Shown one piece after another: positions 1-7,878 of a DNA stretch of 51,104 bases. The notes below the pieces were generated by a model. The model was given only the letters and a program-made list of their open reading frames with translations. It ran no database searches and was not told where the DNA came from. The DNA comes from Bin87 sp034428455 (lineage in GTDB: Bacteria > Chloroflexota > Dehalococcoidia > Lucifugimonadales > UBA3495), in assembly GCA_034428455.1 (NCBI GenBank), contig DAOUHZ010000098.1, forward strand, positions 1 through 51,104, read 5' to 3'. Made by a program: the position numbers and the translations under genes. The number at the start of each line of letters is the position of its first letter. Positions within the stretch are counted from its first letter, which is position 1.

Positions 1-176
1 CCGGGCAGGAATGGTGGTTGGTAACTCATTCCTTACCCGGAGTGGCCGTCCCTTTTCAACCCTGCAACGTAAAGTGGGTACGCGTGAGACGTTCCCGCAG
101 ATTGTCGGCCCGTAGCGAATGTTGTACCATCGTTTGGCCTCAAATTCGCAATAGCCGGCACCCGGAGGATATCTTT

Positions 177-1352
177 ATGGCCAGCACTGCACAACGTGAA
201 CGCGACATCGCCATCGTGGGCGTCGCCGAATCGGACGAGATGGGCAATGTGCCCAGCAAGTCTTCCCTTCAGCACCATGCCGAGGCAGCCTACAACGCGC
301 TGGACGATGCTGGCCTCTCCATGACCGACGTGAACGGGCTGATGACCGCCGGCTTCAGCACCCTGGCCACCGCCGAGTACTTCGGCGTACAGCCGTCCTT
401 TACCGACAACACGTCCGTAGGTGGGTCGTCATTCGTGATCCACGTCGCCCACGCCGCTGCCGCCATCCGCGCCGGCTACTGCGATACCGTCCTCATCACC
501 CACGGGCAGGCCGGACGCTCCACCCGTGCGCCGGTTCCGCCAGACCGGAATCTGCCCGTCGCTCAGTACGAAACACCCTACGGCATGATCGGGCAGCCCA
601 TCAACTACGCCATGGCCTGCACCCGCTACATGCACGAGTACGGCGAGGAACGCACTCGACAGGCCCTGGCCGAAATAGCGGTTTCCACCCGCAGTTGGGC
701 CAACCTGAATCCTGTCGCCTACATGCACGACTCGCCCATGTCCTTCGACGACTACCACAACTCTCGCTGGGTGGCCTGGCCTTTCCATCTGTTCGACTGC
801 TGCCTGGTGACCGACTCGGGCGCGGCGATCATCGTGACCACCGCCGAGAAGGCGGCCAACTGCAAGAAGGAACCGGTGTGGGTACTGGGCGCCGCCGAGG
901 GCCACGACCACAACCTCATCAGCTTCATGCCCAACCACACCTCGACGTGGGCTCGCGAGACCGGGCCGCGGTCACTGGAGCGCGCCGGCCTGACTCACGA
1001 CGACATCGACCACACCATGATCTACGACTCCTTCACCTACACGACTTTGGTGACCATCGAGAGTCTCGGCTTCTGTGGTCCCGGTGAGGGTCCGGATTTC
1101 GTAGCCAACCAGCGCACGGCGCCGGGCGGCGATTTCGCCCTGAACACCAATGGCGGCGGCCTCTCCTACTCTCATCCGGGCATGTACGGCAGCTTCCTGC
1201 TGGTGGAATCCGTCCGTCAGCTGCGCGGTGAATGCGGCGACCGCCAGGTTCACCGCAAGGGCTCGTCGGACCAGCCGGCGTCCACCAGCATGGTCAACGG
1301 CACCGGCGGCTCCCTGTCCTCAACCGGAACGGTGGTGCTGGCAACCGGCTAG
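177..1352 (+). CDS. SCP2/thiolase-like acyl-CoA C-acyltransferase family protein
   Basis: A 391-residue thiolase-fold protein of the non-canonical lipid-transfer type, which acts on acyl-CoA or related thioesters in C-C bond making or breaking. The N-terminus (IAIVGVAES) and the C-terminal NGGGLSYSHPG motif, with His333, are typical. The position of the usual N-terminal nucleophilic Cys is occupied by VGGSSF (Ser84/Ser85), and the C-terminal Cys motif reads NGTGGS, so both classical thiolase cysteines are absent. I chose the ATG at 177 because GGAGG stands at 164-168; the frame is open further upstream without a better site. Proteins of this type usually work with a DUF35 OB-fold partner, which may lie upstream of the window; none is seen downstream. 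The fold assignment is firm, the substrate unknown. Confidence 0.85.
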   Translation: MASTAQRERDIAIVGVAESDEMGNVPSKSSLQHHAEAAYNALDDAGLSMTDVNGLMTAGFSTLATAEYFGVQPSFTDNTSVGGSSFVIHVAHAAAAIRAGYCDTVLITHGQAGRSTRAPVPPDRNLPVAQYETPYGMIGQPINYAMACTRYMHEYGEERTRQALAEIAVSTRSWANLNPVAYMHDSPMSFDDYHNSRWVAWPFHLFDCCLVTDSGAAIIVTTAEKAANCKKEPVWVLGAAEGHDHNLISFMPNHTSTWARETGPRSLERAGLTHDDIDHTMIYDSFTYTTLVTIESLGFCGPGEGPDFVANQRTAPGGDFALNTNGGGLSYSHPGMYGSFLLVESVRQLRGECGDRQVHRKGSSDQPASTSMVNGTGGSLSSTGTVVLATG

Positions 1353-1375
1353 CCGCCCACTGCCCCCGTGCTAGA

Positions 1376-1777
1376 ATGGAGTTCGTCAAGCGAGTATTCA
1401 GGAATTACTGGCTCGTCTATTACGTCGTCTACGTCGGCGGCGTTGCGCTCGGACTGGGACGTTACTGGCGGCAGTTGACTGCCCATGACGGCATACTCTG
1501 GTTGGCGGCGATATTCGGCGTGTCTGCTGGTTCCGCGCTTCTAGTCGCAATCTTTCTGGAGGTAATGGGTCGCATGGTGCTGCTGATCCCCGCCGCGTGG
1601 AAAAAGATCAAAGACCAAGGGATCAAGGAGGGCCGCGCTGAGGGCCGCGCTGAAGGTCGTGTTGAGGGCCGCGACGAGGAACGCCAACGCATTCTCGACG
1701 CGGTGGATCAGTTGGGAGCTCAAGTGCCTCCTGAAATCCTCGACATCTTGCGCGGCGAATCCGACCGCCGCGGCTGA
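1376..1777 (+). CDS. Small membrane protein with EGR-repeat tail
   Basis: A 133-residue protein of unknown function. Two hydrophobic segments (about residues 12-30 and 40-62) are followed by a short amphipathic stretch, GRMVLLIPAAWKKIK, and a charged tail built on the repeated unit EGRAEGR, likely helical or coiled coil. Similar small proteins with EGR-repeat tails occur widely in Chloroflexota and Cyanobacteria; no function is known to me. The ATG lies inside a TAGAATG sequence that resembles a -10 element, so the real start is uncertain. The frame ends at a TGA (1775-1777), after which the same frame stays open to 2020 and encodes a second, partial copy of the GRMVLLIPAA region. Confidence 0.6.
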   Translation: MEFVKRVFRNYWLVYYVVYVGGVALGLGRYWRQLTAHDGILWLAAIFGVSAGSALLVAIFLEVMGRMVLLIPAAWKKIKDQGIKEGRAEGRAEGRVEGRDEERQRILDAVDQLGAQVPPEILDILRGESDRRG

Positions 1778-1851
1778 GGTTGTATCCGGTTTGACACGGC
1801 GACAATCCTTCCGGAGGTAATGGGTCGCATGGTGCTTCTGATCCCCGCCGC
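1558..1851 (+). repeat. Partial tandem duplication (39-bp near-identical segments, 255 bp apart)
   Basis: Positions 1558-1596 and 1813-1851 are identical except for one base and encode EVMGRMVLLIPAA in the same reading frame. Similarity continues less perfectly downstream (KKIKDQG against KKIKDEG). This marks a partial tandem duplication of the small membrane protein gene in which the second copy lost its transmembrane part. Confidence 0.85.
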
Positions 1852-2020
1852 TATCAAGAAAATCAAAGACGAAGGCCGCCGAGAAGGCCGCCGAGAAGAA
1901 CGTCGCCGGATAGCTGAGGTGCTTCGGCAAGCCGGCGAACGCGAGGACGGCTCCGTCCACATCACGCTGACCCCAGAAGTCCTGAAACTTCTCACGGGAG
2001 AAATCGACGACGATCTTTAA
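1820..2020 (+). CDS. Truncated paralogue of the preceding EGR-repeat membrane protein
   Basis: A 66-residue frame that repeats the GRMVLLIPAA-KKIK segment of the upstream gene, then carries an Arg/Glu-rich helix (EGRREGRREERRR) and a different C-terminus. It lacks the transmembrane segments. A GGAGG lies at 1813-1817, but only two bases before the ATG, which is too close for good initiation and is simply the copied coding sequence. The frame is continuous with the upstream gene across one TGA, so this may be a decayed 3' extension rather than an independent gene. It stops one base before the ychF start. Confidence 0.4.
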   Translation: MGRMVLLIPAAIKKIKDEGRREGRREERRRIAEVLRQAGEREDGSVHITLTPEVLKLLTGEIDDDL

Positions 2021-2021
2021 C

Positions 2022-3113
2022 ATGGACATCGTAATCATCGGCTTACCCCAATCGGGCAAAACCACCCTTTTCAACGCGCTTACCCTGGGCAAGTCCGACG
2101 CCAGCGGCGCATCGGGCAGCCCCACCGAAATGCACCTCGGCACGGTCAAGGTCCCCGACCGGCGCCTGGACCACCTGGGAGAGATCTACCACCCGCGCAA
2201 GATCGTCCCCGCCGAGATCCGCTACACCGATCTGCCCGGGCCCGAGGGCATGGCCCGGTCCCAGGGGATCAGCGGGCGCTACCGCAACATCCTCCAGTCC
2301 GCGACCGCCTTCCTGGTCGTGGTCCGCGCCTTTCACAACGACTCGGTGCCCCATCCCACCGGCGAGGTGGACCCGGCCCGAGACCTCGAAACCATGCTCG
2401 GCGAACTGACCTTCGCTGACCTGGAGGTCCTCGAACGGGCGTCCACGCGCCTGGCTGACCAGGTGAACAAAACCAAGCCGGCGGAAAGGCCGACGGTGGT
2501 GCGCCAGAAGGAGACTGTGGACAAGGCCCGAGCCGGCCTGGAGAACGGCGTCCCGGCGCGGCTCCAGAGCTTCAGCGATTCCGAACGCGCGATCCTCGTC
2601 AACTACCAACTGCTCACCGACAAGAACGTGATCGCCGTGTTCAACACGGACGAAGGCGCCGACGCGATGTCGATCTCCGGTCTGGGTATCGATCCCGCCC
2701 TCACCGCCGGCGTGGGCCAAGTCAGCATCAGCGCGCGAGTCGAGGCCGAGCTGAGCACGATGGATCCCCTGGAGGCCGAGGAGTTCCGTTCGGACTTCGG
2801 CCTCGGCGAATCGGCCACGTCGCAGGTGATCCGGGCCAGCTACGATACGCTGGGTCTCGTGTCCTTCCTGACCGTGGGCGACGACGAGGTGCGGGCCTGG
2901 AGCGTTCCCGGCGGAATGCCTGCCGTCAACGCGGCCGGCGTCATCCACACCGATTTCACCCGCGGTTTTATCCGGGCGGAGGTCATCGCCTACGATGACT
3001 TCAATGCCTGCGGCGGCATGGTCCAGGGACGCAAAGAAGGGCTGCTCCGATCCGAGGGCAAGACCTACCCGGTCAAGGACGGGGACATCATCAACTTCCT
3101 GGTCAACGTGTAG
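2022..3113 (+). CDS. ychF: Redox-regulated ATPase YchF (Obg family)
   Basis: A 363-residue Obg-family P-loop protein, full length for YchF (about 365). The G1 motif GLPQSGKTT is at residues 7-15 and a DxxG motif (DLPG) near residue 69. The G4 position reads NTDE (about 208-211) rather than NKxD, the change that makes YchF/Ola1 proteins prefer ATP over GTP. A helical insertion follows, and a C-terminal TGS domain ends in DIINFLVNV. YchF binds ribosomes and has been linked to stress and redox responses. The ATG starts one base after the preceding small frame, and the acetyltransferase gene begins 5 bp downstream, so the three are probably co-transcribed. Confidence 0.92.
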   Translation: MDIVIIGLPQSGKTTLFNALTLGKSDASGASGSPTEMHLGTVKVPDRRLDHLGEIYHPRKIVPAEIRYTDLPGPEGMARSQGISGRYRNILQSATAFLVVVRAFHNDSVPHPTGEVDPARDLETMLGELTFADLEVLERASTRLADQVNKTKPAERPTVVRQKETVDKARAGLENGVPARLQSFSDSERAILVNYQLLTDKNVIAVFNTDEGADAMSISGLGIDPALTAGVGQVSISARVEAELSTMDPLEAEEFRSDFGLGESATSQVIRASYDTLGLVSFLTVGDDEVRAWSVPGGMPAVNAAGVIHTDFTRGFIRAEVIAYDDFNACGGMVQGRKEGLLRSEGKTYPVKDGDIINFLVNV

Positions 3114-3118
3114 GCGTC

Positions 3119-3625
3119 ATGCTAACCGTTCGCCAATTCCGCGCCGAAGACGCCGATGCTGTCCGCGACCTGTTCGCGCACGCCCAGGACGACGTCGCCG
3201 AGAGCTACAGCCACACCGCGGCCGACCGCGAGGGGTTCCACGAATACATTGACGGCGCACTGAACCACGATCTGGCTCACGTCGAGCAGAGCTACCTGCA
3301 ACGGCCGGCCAGCAACTTCTGGATCGCAGAATTGGATGGGCAGACGGTGGGCTGCATCGGCGCCTACCGGCGGGACGATGAAGAGGCGGAGATACGACGG
3401 CTGGCCGTGACCCGGTCCGCGCGCCGGCAAGGCGTGGCCTCAAAACTGCTGGACCAGGCGGAGGAGTTCTGCCGTGATGCCGGCTACGCCCGCGCCATCG
3501 TCTGGACCGCCAACCACATGACCGCCGCCATCGCCTTCCTCCAGCATCGCGGCTACCACGAACTGGAAGACCACGCCTTCCCGCACACCAGCCTGACGCT
3601 GTTTCTGTATGGGCTGGATTTGTGA
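3119..3625 (+). CDS. GNAT family N-acetyltransferase
   Basis: A 168-residue single-domain GNAT. The acetyl-CoA binding motif A is clear (RRLAVTRSARRQGVASKLL, about residues 91-109, with RRQGVA as the pyrophosphate loop), followed by motif B with WTANHMTAAIAFLQHRGY. The acceptor cannot be predicted. It begins 5 bp after ychF and is likely in the same transcript. Confidence 0.88.
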   Translation: MLTVRQFRAEDADAVRDLFAHAQDDVAESYSHTAADREGFHEYIDGALNHDLAHVEQSYLQRPASNFWIAELDGQTVGCIGAYRRDDEEAEIRRLAVTRSARRQGVASKLLDQAEEFCRDAGYARAIVWTANHMTAAIAFLQHRGYHELEDHAFPHTSLTLFLYGLDL

Positions 3626-3671
3626 TGGTCAGGGTACGTGACCTTCTGCCGATGTTTCATGCAGCGAGGTG

Positions 3672-3785
3672 AGCCTATACCGCCAGCAACCTCTACCACA
3701 ACGGGTATTGGCTGAACACCATCGGGAAGGCCGGGTGCGCAAGGCGCTGAAGACGGAGTGGGGGCGGCTGTGGCTGGATCATTAG
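3672..3785 (+). pseudogene. Remnant of a DUF362 gene 3' end
   Basis: About 100 bases (3672-3773) match the 3' end of the intact DUF362 gene at 11280-12419 on the opposite strand, at roughly 90% identity by eye. It encodes TASNLYHNGYWLNTIGK before a one-base deletion shifts the frame; the distal part again matches the intact gene to the Trp-encoding tgg at 3771-3773 and then diverges, ending at TAG 3783-3785. No upstream part of the gene is present. It lies just ahead of the first Septu-like pair, as the intact DUF362 gene lies just ahead of the second. Confidence 0.85.
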
Positions 3786-3854
3786 GGAGTCCAGTTTCAC
3801 ATGGGTAAACAGAATTGCCAGGATTTTTGATAGCCCGCGGGGACTGGAGGGGAT

Positions 3855-4406
3855 ATGCGCACAGACGTTATCGTGCTGTTAGGATTTTGCCTAATGGCCT
3901 TGGCAGCGTTCGTCTCCTGCAAGGCCGACGAAGAGCGGATATTGGATCGGTATGAAGAGCGGTACACTGAAATGGCCCCAGAGTTCCCTGATTCGCGGGA
4001 ATGCGGTCGGTATGCCAGCTCGTTTGCTATCATGGACAGGGACCTCGAAGCGGCATCGAAGGAGATGGTGCACAGACAGCAGCAAGCCGCGCGGATGTGG
4101 CAACAAGGCTATATTAGCGAGGGAGAGCGCAACCGTCAGCAGCAGGAATACGCGGACGCGTATATGGGATACCAGGACGCCCGGGTGGAAAGGCTGCGAA
4201 ACGGCATCGGGTGGTCTGGAGCAGAGTTCTACTACTGCTACGCCCGAGTGAACATGTCCAATGACCCTGCGTACTGCTCAACCCTCGCCGACTCTTTGGT
4301 TAACGTATCAAACGCGGGTCTGGATTTGGGCGACTACCATGTGATTGGCATTGAATTTTGCCTTGAGCAATCTCCGGATTTCCTGAAAGCAATTGACAAC
4401 CGATGA
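3855..4406 (+). CDS. Predicted lipoprotein of unknown function
   Basis: A 183-residue protein with a hydrophobic N-terminal segment (about residues 5-20) ending in AAFVSC, a weak lipobox, so it is probably exported and lipid-anchored. The mature part is hydrophilic, with a Gln-rich helical stretch (HRQQQAARMWQQ) and several Cys residues in the C-terminal half. GGAGGGG at 3846-3852 supports the start. It lies between the DUF362 remnant and the Septu-like ATPase and ends 30 bp before the ATPase start. The opposite Septu-like copy has no equivalent, so it is probably not an obligate part of that system. I do not recognise the family. Confidence 0.6.
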   Translation: MRTDVIVLLGFCLMALAAFVSCKADEERILDRYEERYTEMAPEFPDSRECGRYASSFAIMDRDLEAASKEMVHRQQQAARMWQQGYISEGERNRQQQEYADAYMGYQDARVERLRNGIGWSGAEFYYCYARVNMSNDPAYCSTLADSLVNVSNAGLDLGDYHVIGIEFCLEQSPDFLKAIDNR

Positions 4407-4436
4407 GATGTCCATCGCTCTACAAAGGTGATTCTG

Positions 4437-5831
4437 ATGTTCATTGCGAAGATGAAGATCAACAACGTTCCGCCGTTCAAAGGGGAAGTCGATTTCAAAT
4501 TCGATAAGCGCGTGAACGTGTTCATCGGGCCGAACGCGAGCGGAAAGAGCACCTTGCTTCAACAGGTGCTCAACAACTACCGGCGAGAATGGGCTGGAAA
4601 CGGTCTAGCCGGTACCAGCGAGCCGGAAGTCGATTACATCAATAAGCAACCCGTTCGCTTGACGAGTAGCGAGCATTGCGTGTTCGCTCTTGAGAACCAT
4701 GAAGGTGATGGTCGCTATGATCGCTGGGGAAATTACGATGTGATTATCGTTCCAGCTACCAGGGTACGCTATGGAGCACTCCCCCAAAAAGACGGTCTGA
4801 TGTTTGATTCTGAACATCACAATTTTTTCGGTGTTGAATCGCTTTCGGAAGTTTTTTACCAGGACTACATCGACGCTGCTACCTCGGCCTTGCAGCGCAT
4901 CATACGAGGCGACCCGGTAGAAGACGGTGCTTTACTCGATGGTCGGGCACGTCCGGATTATCAACTACTCCCTCCTTCTGCGGTGAACGCCGCGGAAGCG
5001 AATCCTCAGAAAGCAAGCCGCGGCTTCCTGGAGGCTTTATCAGTTGCACATTCCTGTGCCCAAAAAATATGCAGAGAGGTCGTCCGGGGAAACGCACCCC
5101 TGAATGAACATGTCGTTACCGAGATTACATCTGAAAAGGGATTGCCCGATCTAGACGCTCGTCTTGAGCTGGGGGTACGTGTTCGGACTAACGACCGTGG
5201 CATATCCTCTCTGGACATGACCTCGCTGTCGGCGGGCACCGAAGGAACGCTTTGGTGGACCAGGCTGATAGCTCTCAGTCTTCTGTTCAGGCACGAATTT
5301 GAACCGGGCTGGGATCAGCGGCCCGCCATCCTGCTCATCGACGAAATCGAGAACCACCTGCATCCCACTTGGCAGCGGCGCGTCATTCCCGCCCTGCTGG
5401 ATCATTTCCCCGGCTTGCAGATTTTTGCCACCACCCACTCGCCCTTCGTGGTGGCCGGGTTGAAGGCCGGGCAGGTGCACCTGCTCAACCGCGACGAAAA
5501 CGGCGTCGTCACCGCCAGCGCCAACACCGAGAATATCGAGGGCTGGACGGCTGACGAGATTTTGCGGGTCTATATGGGCGTGGGCGAACCCACTGATGAA
5601 CTGACCGCCCAAGCCGCGCAACAGCTGAGGCGGTTGCGGGATGAAGGGGCGCGGGCGGACGAGCGAGAGGAAAACGAGCGGCAGTCCGAGATAACCAGGC
5701 TGCGACAGATCGTTGACCGGGCTGCGCTTTCTGGCCCACGCGCAGCGGAGGACGCACGTTTTCTTGCTGATCTCAGATCAATATTGCAGCGCTACAGCCA
5801 ACAGCAAGACTTGAACCAAGAGAACGGTTGA
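4437..5831 (+). CDS. Septu-like AAA/ABC-type ATPase (PtuA-like), copy 1
   Basis: A 464-residue ATPase of the AAA_15/AAA_21, SMC/ABC-like type. Walker A GPNASGKST is at residues 31-39, an ABC-signature-like SLSAGTEGT near 262, Walker B ILLIDEIENHLHP near 298-310, and an H-loop ATTHSPF near 331. The C-terminal tail is charged. The ATG at 4437 is preferred over the GTG at 4428, because AAGGTGAT lies upstream and copy 2 begins with the same MFIA. Its stop is followed one base later by an HNH nuclease gene, the arrangement of Septu defence systems, in which a PtuA ATPase complexes with the nuclease PtuB. No reverse transcriptase is nearby, so it is not a retron. A paralogue with very similar catalytic parts lies at 9873-11231. 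Confidence 0.82.
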   Translation: MFIAKMKINNVPPFKGEVDFKFDKRVNVFIGPNASGKSTLLQQVLNNYRREWAGNGLAGTSEPEVDYINKQPVRLTSSEHCVFALENHEGDGRYDRWGNYDVIIVPATRVRYGALPQKDGLMFDSEHHNFFGVESLSEVFYQDYIDAATSALQRIIRGDPVEDGALLDGRARPDYQLLPPSAVNAAEANPQKASRGFLEALSVAHSCAQKICREVVRGNAPLNEHVVTEITSEKGLPDLDARLELGVRVRTNDRGISSLDMTSLSAGTEGTLWWTRLIALSLLFRHEFEPGWDQRPAILLIDEIENHLHPTWQRRVIPALLDHFPGLQIFATTHSPFVVAGLKAGQVHLLNRDENGVVTASANTENIEGWTADEILRVYMGVGEPTDELTAQAAQQLRRLRDEGARADEREENERQSEITRLRQIVDRAALSGPRAAEDARFLADLRSILQRYSQQQDLNQENG

Positions 5832-5832
5832 A

Positions 5833-6570
5833 ATGCGAAACGTGAGCAGGCCCGATGCTGAACCCGCCGAATTAACTGAGCTCAGGCAACAGGACGGGGA
5901 AGATTTTGGTAGGTTGGGTTGGTCTTTAGATCGTGTGTTTGACGGCGTTTGCGCCTACTGCGAGCGTGAGCCTTTGTGGAGGGCGCCGGAGGACGGCTTG
6001 GGCGCGCAAGACTCCGACCTGACCGACGAGGAAGGCGTGCTTTTCACTTGCGACCACTTTCGGCCGAGGCGCCTTTTCCCCGATCTAATCTACGACTGGA
6101 ACAACCTGGTTTATGCCTGTCAGGCATGTAACGGTGTAAAAGGTGGACAGTGGCCTGGGGACGCCGACGAAGCGGACTCATACATCGACCCATGTGCGGA
6201 ACCATCAAGCGGAGTTGATCCGAACTCCGTTTTCGAGTACTGCTTGGACACCGGAGAGATTGAAGTACGCGCGGGCGTAACAGGCGTTGTCAGGGCTAAC
6301 GCGCAGCAAACCATGGACGATCTGGCCTTGAATTGCTTCACGACCCAGCGCGAAGCAATTTTGCGTGATGCCAAGGTGCGCCGGGTCCATCTGCCGACGT
6401 ATCGCCAGCAGCGCGCCAGGCGTGTTGCGGAAACCCTGGAAAATGTGGCTGCGATAACGCCGCATTTGTTGCCCGTAGTGGTGTCCAGCGTCGTATCTCC
6501 CCGTGCTCGATTCTCCTCCATCTGCCGACAGCAGGTGGAGCAGGCCGGATACGGGCGTTATCTGATTTGA
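5833..6570 (+). CDS. HNH endonuclease (PtuB-like), copy 1
   Basis: A 245-residue HNH nuclease. The zinc-ribbon pairs are CAYC (Cys40/Cys43) and CQAC (Cys96/Cys99) followed by Asn100, with the DHFRPR core at Asp74-His75. This is the CxxC...[DE]HF.P...CxxCN layout of PtuB-like effectors. It follows the ATPase stop by one base, so the two are translationally coupled. Presumably the ATPase controls nuclease activity on phage infection; this is inferred from the Septu family. The C-terminal half (about 110-245) is not recognisable and differs strongly from copy 2, so the two pairs may sense or cut different targets. Confidence 0.82.
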   Translation: MRNVSRPDAEPAELTELRQQDGEDFGRLGWSLDRVFDGVCAYCEREPLWRAPEDGLGAQDSDLTDEEGVLFTCDHFRPRRLFPDLIYDWNNLVYACQACNGVKGGQWPGDADEADSYIDPCAEPSSGVDPNSVFEYCLDTGEIEVRAGVTGVVRANAQQTMDDLALNCFTTQREAILRDAKVRRVHLPTYRQQRARRVAETLENVAAITPHLLPVVVSSVVSPRARFSSICRQQVEQAGYGRYLI

Positions 6571-6592
6571 TCGATGGAATCCGTTACGCGGG

Positions 6593-6949
6593 CTATCCAA
6601 TCGGACGCGCAAAGCTGATCTCGTGGCCGTCCGGGTCGGTGATGTGATAGTAGCGCTCCCGCCAGGGCGCGTCGGCCGGTTCGCCGTCGGGCGTGTAGCC
6701 CGCGGCTACCATGCGTCGGTGGTGCGCGTCCACGTCGTCCACGTACAGGATGCAGCGGCCCCACCAGCGCACGTCGGCGTCGGTTGACAGGATCAGGTTC
6801 AGGTAGCCGTCGCCGACGCTGAGCGAGGTGAAAGACGCTTCCGGCCCGCCGTACAGGATGGGAATGCCCGCCCCTTCGTTGTAGAACGCCACCGCCCGCG
6901 CCATGTCGCGCACCGCCAGCGTGATCGCGCTGATGCTCTGTACCGTCAT
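6593..6949 (-). CDS. VOC family (glyoxalase/bleomycin-resistance-like) protein
   Basis: A 118-residue single-domain vicinal-oxygen-chelate protein: AITLAVRDMARAVAFYNE at the start, then ILYVDDVDAHHRRM and ITDPDGHEISFARPIG at the end, the usual two babab half-modules. I chose the ATG at 6949 because GGGAG lies just upstream on the minus strand; a GTG at 6976 is also in frame. Such proteins bind a metal and act as dioxygenases, isomerases or sequestering proteins; the substrate cannot be told. It is divergent from larE, with about 77 bp between, and sits inside the region bounded by the inverted Septu-like pairs. Confidence 0.82.
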   Translation of the reverse strand: MTVQSISAITLAVRDMARAVAFYNEGAGIPILYGGPEASFTSLSVGDGYLNLILSTDADVRWWGRCILYVDDVDAHHRRMVAAGYTPDGEPADAPWRERYYHITDPDGHEISFARPIG

Positions 6950-6992
6950 CGTCAGTCTCCCGGCGGAGCGTAACACCCGTTGTAGTAGAATG

Positions 6993-7011
6993 ATCCGAAA
7001 CTGGATCGGAT
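6993..7011. promoter_or_regulatory. Small inverted repeat upstream of larE
   Basis: The arms ATCCGA (6993-6998) and TCGGAT (7006-7011) are separated by 7 bases, just after a -10-like TAGAAT (6986-6991) and 15 bp before the larE start. It could be an operator or a 5' hairpin. The evidence is position and symmetry only. Confidence 0.25.
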
Positions 7012-7026
7012 TGGCCGACAGGGATT

Positions 7027-7878
7027 ATGTCAAAAATTGACCGCCAACGCATAGATGGCCCGCCAGACTGCCTGCCCCGGCTGGAATCAATCCTGCGGGA
7101 GATGGGCTCGGTTATCGTCGCTTATTCCGGCGGCGTCGACAGTGCGCTGCTGGCCGTGGCAGCGAATCGCGCGTTGGGAGATCGCGCCCTGGCCGTCACC
7201 GCCATTTCGCCGGCCCTGGCCGCGCGAGACCTGGGCGACGCCGAGACGGTGGCCACGGAGTTCGGGCTCAACCACCGGGTGATACATACCGACGAGCTCC
7301 AGCGCGAGGGCTACGTTGCCAACTCGCCACAGCGCTGCTATTTCTGCAAGACCGAGTTGTACGACCAGCTGGCGGCCCTGGCGTCGGACGAAGGCTTCCA
7401 ATGGATCGCCAACGGGGCCAACACCGACGACCTGGGCGACTACCGGCCCGGCATGACCGCCGCCGCCGAGCACAACATCCGCAGCCCCATGGTTGAAGCG
7501 GGGATGGACAAAGCCCAGGTGCGCGCCGCCGCCCTCTGGCTGGGCGTGCCCCTCTGGGACAAGCCGGCTCAACCCTGTCTGTCGTCGCGCATCCCTTACG
7601 GCACGCCGGTAACCGTGGAGTCTCTGCGGCGCATCGAGGCGGCCGAGGACATCCTGCGCGATCTTGGCCTGCGCGAAGTGCGGGCGCGCCACCACGACAA
7701 GCTCTGCCGCATCGAGGTGGGCGCCGACGAGATGGAACTGGCTTTCGCCCATCGCGACGAGATCACCCGCCAGCTGAAAGCCCTGGGTTACCTCTGGGTC
7801 TCCCTGGACCTCAGCGGACTGCGCTCCGGCAGCCTCAACGACGTGCTGCGGGTAGGCGCGGCCAACTCGCGCGGATGA
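7027..7878 (+). CDS. larE: LarE, ATP-dependent sacrificial sulfur transferase
   Basis: A 283-residue PP-loop ATPase: SGGVDS at residues 34-39 binds ATP, which adenylates the substrate carboxylate. LarE converts the carboxyls of carboxylated nicotinic acid adenine dinucleotide to thiocarboxylates for the nickel-pincer cofactor of lactate racemase-like enzymes. Cys184 in the QPCLSSRIPYGTPV motif matches the sulfur-donating Cys of Lactobacillus LarE; an additional CYFC pair (Cys104/Cys107) could support a cluster-based variant that reuses sulfur, which is inference. The stop overlaps the larC start by four bases (ATGA). larB and the apo-enzyme larA are not in the window. Confidence 0.92.
   Translation: MSKIDRQRIDGPPDCLPRLESILREMGSVIVAYSGGVDSALLAVAANRALGDRALAVTAISPALAARDLGDAETVATEFGLNHRVIHTDELQREGYVANSPQRCYFCKTELYDQLAALASDEGFQWIANGANTDDLGDYRPGMTAAAEHNIRSPMVEAGMDKAQVRAAALWLGVPLWDKPAQPCLSSRIPYGTPVTVESLRRIEAAEDILRDLGLREVRARHHDKLCRIEVGADEMELAFAHRDEITRQLKALGYLWVSLDLSGLRSGSLNDVLRVGAANSRG

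Noticed and set aside
3626..6600. Retron with PtuAB effector
   Set aside because: No reverse transcriptase gene or msr/msd-like structure is present beside either ATPase-HNH pair.
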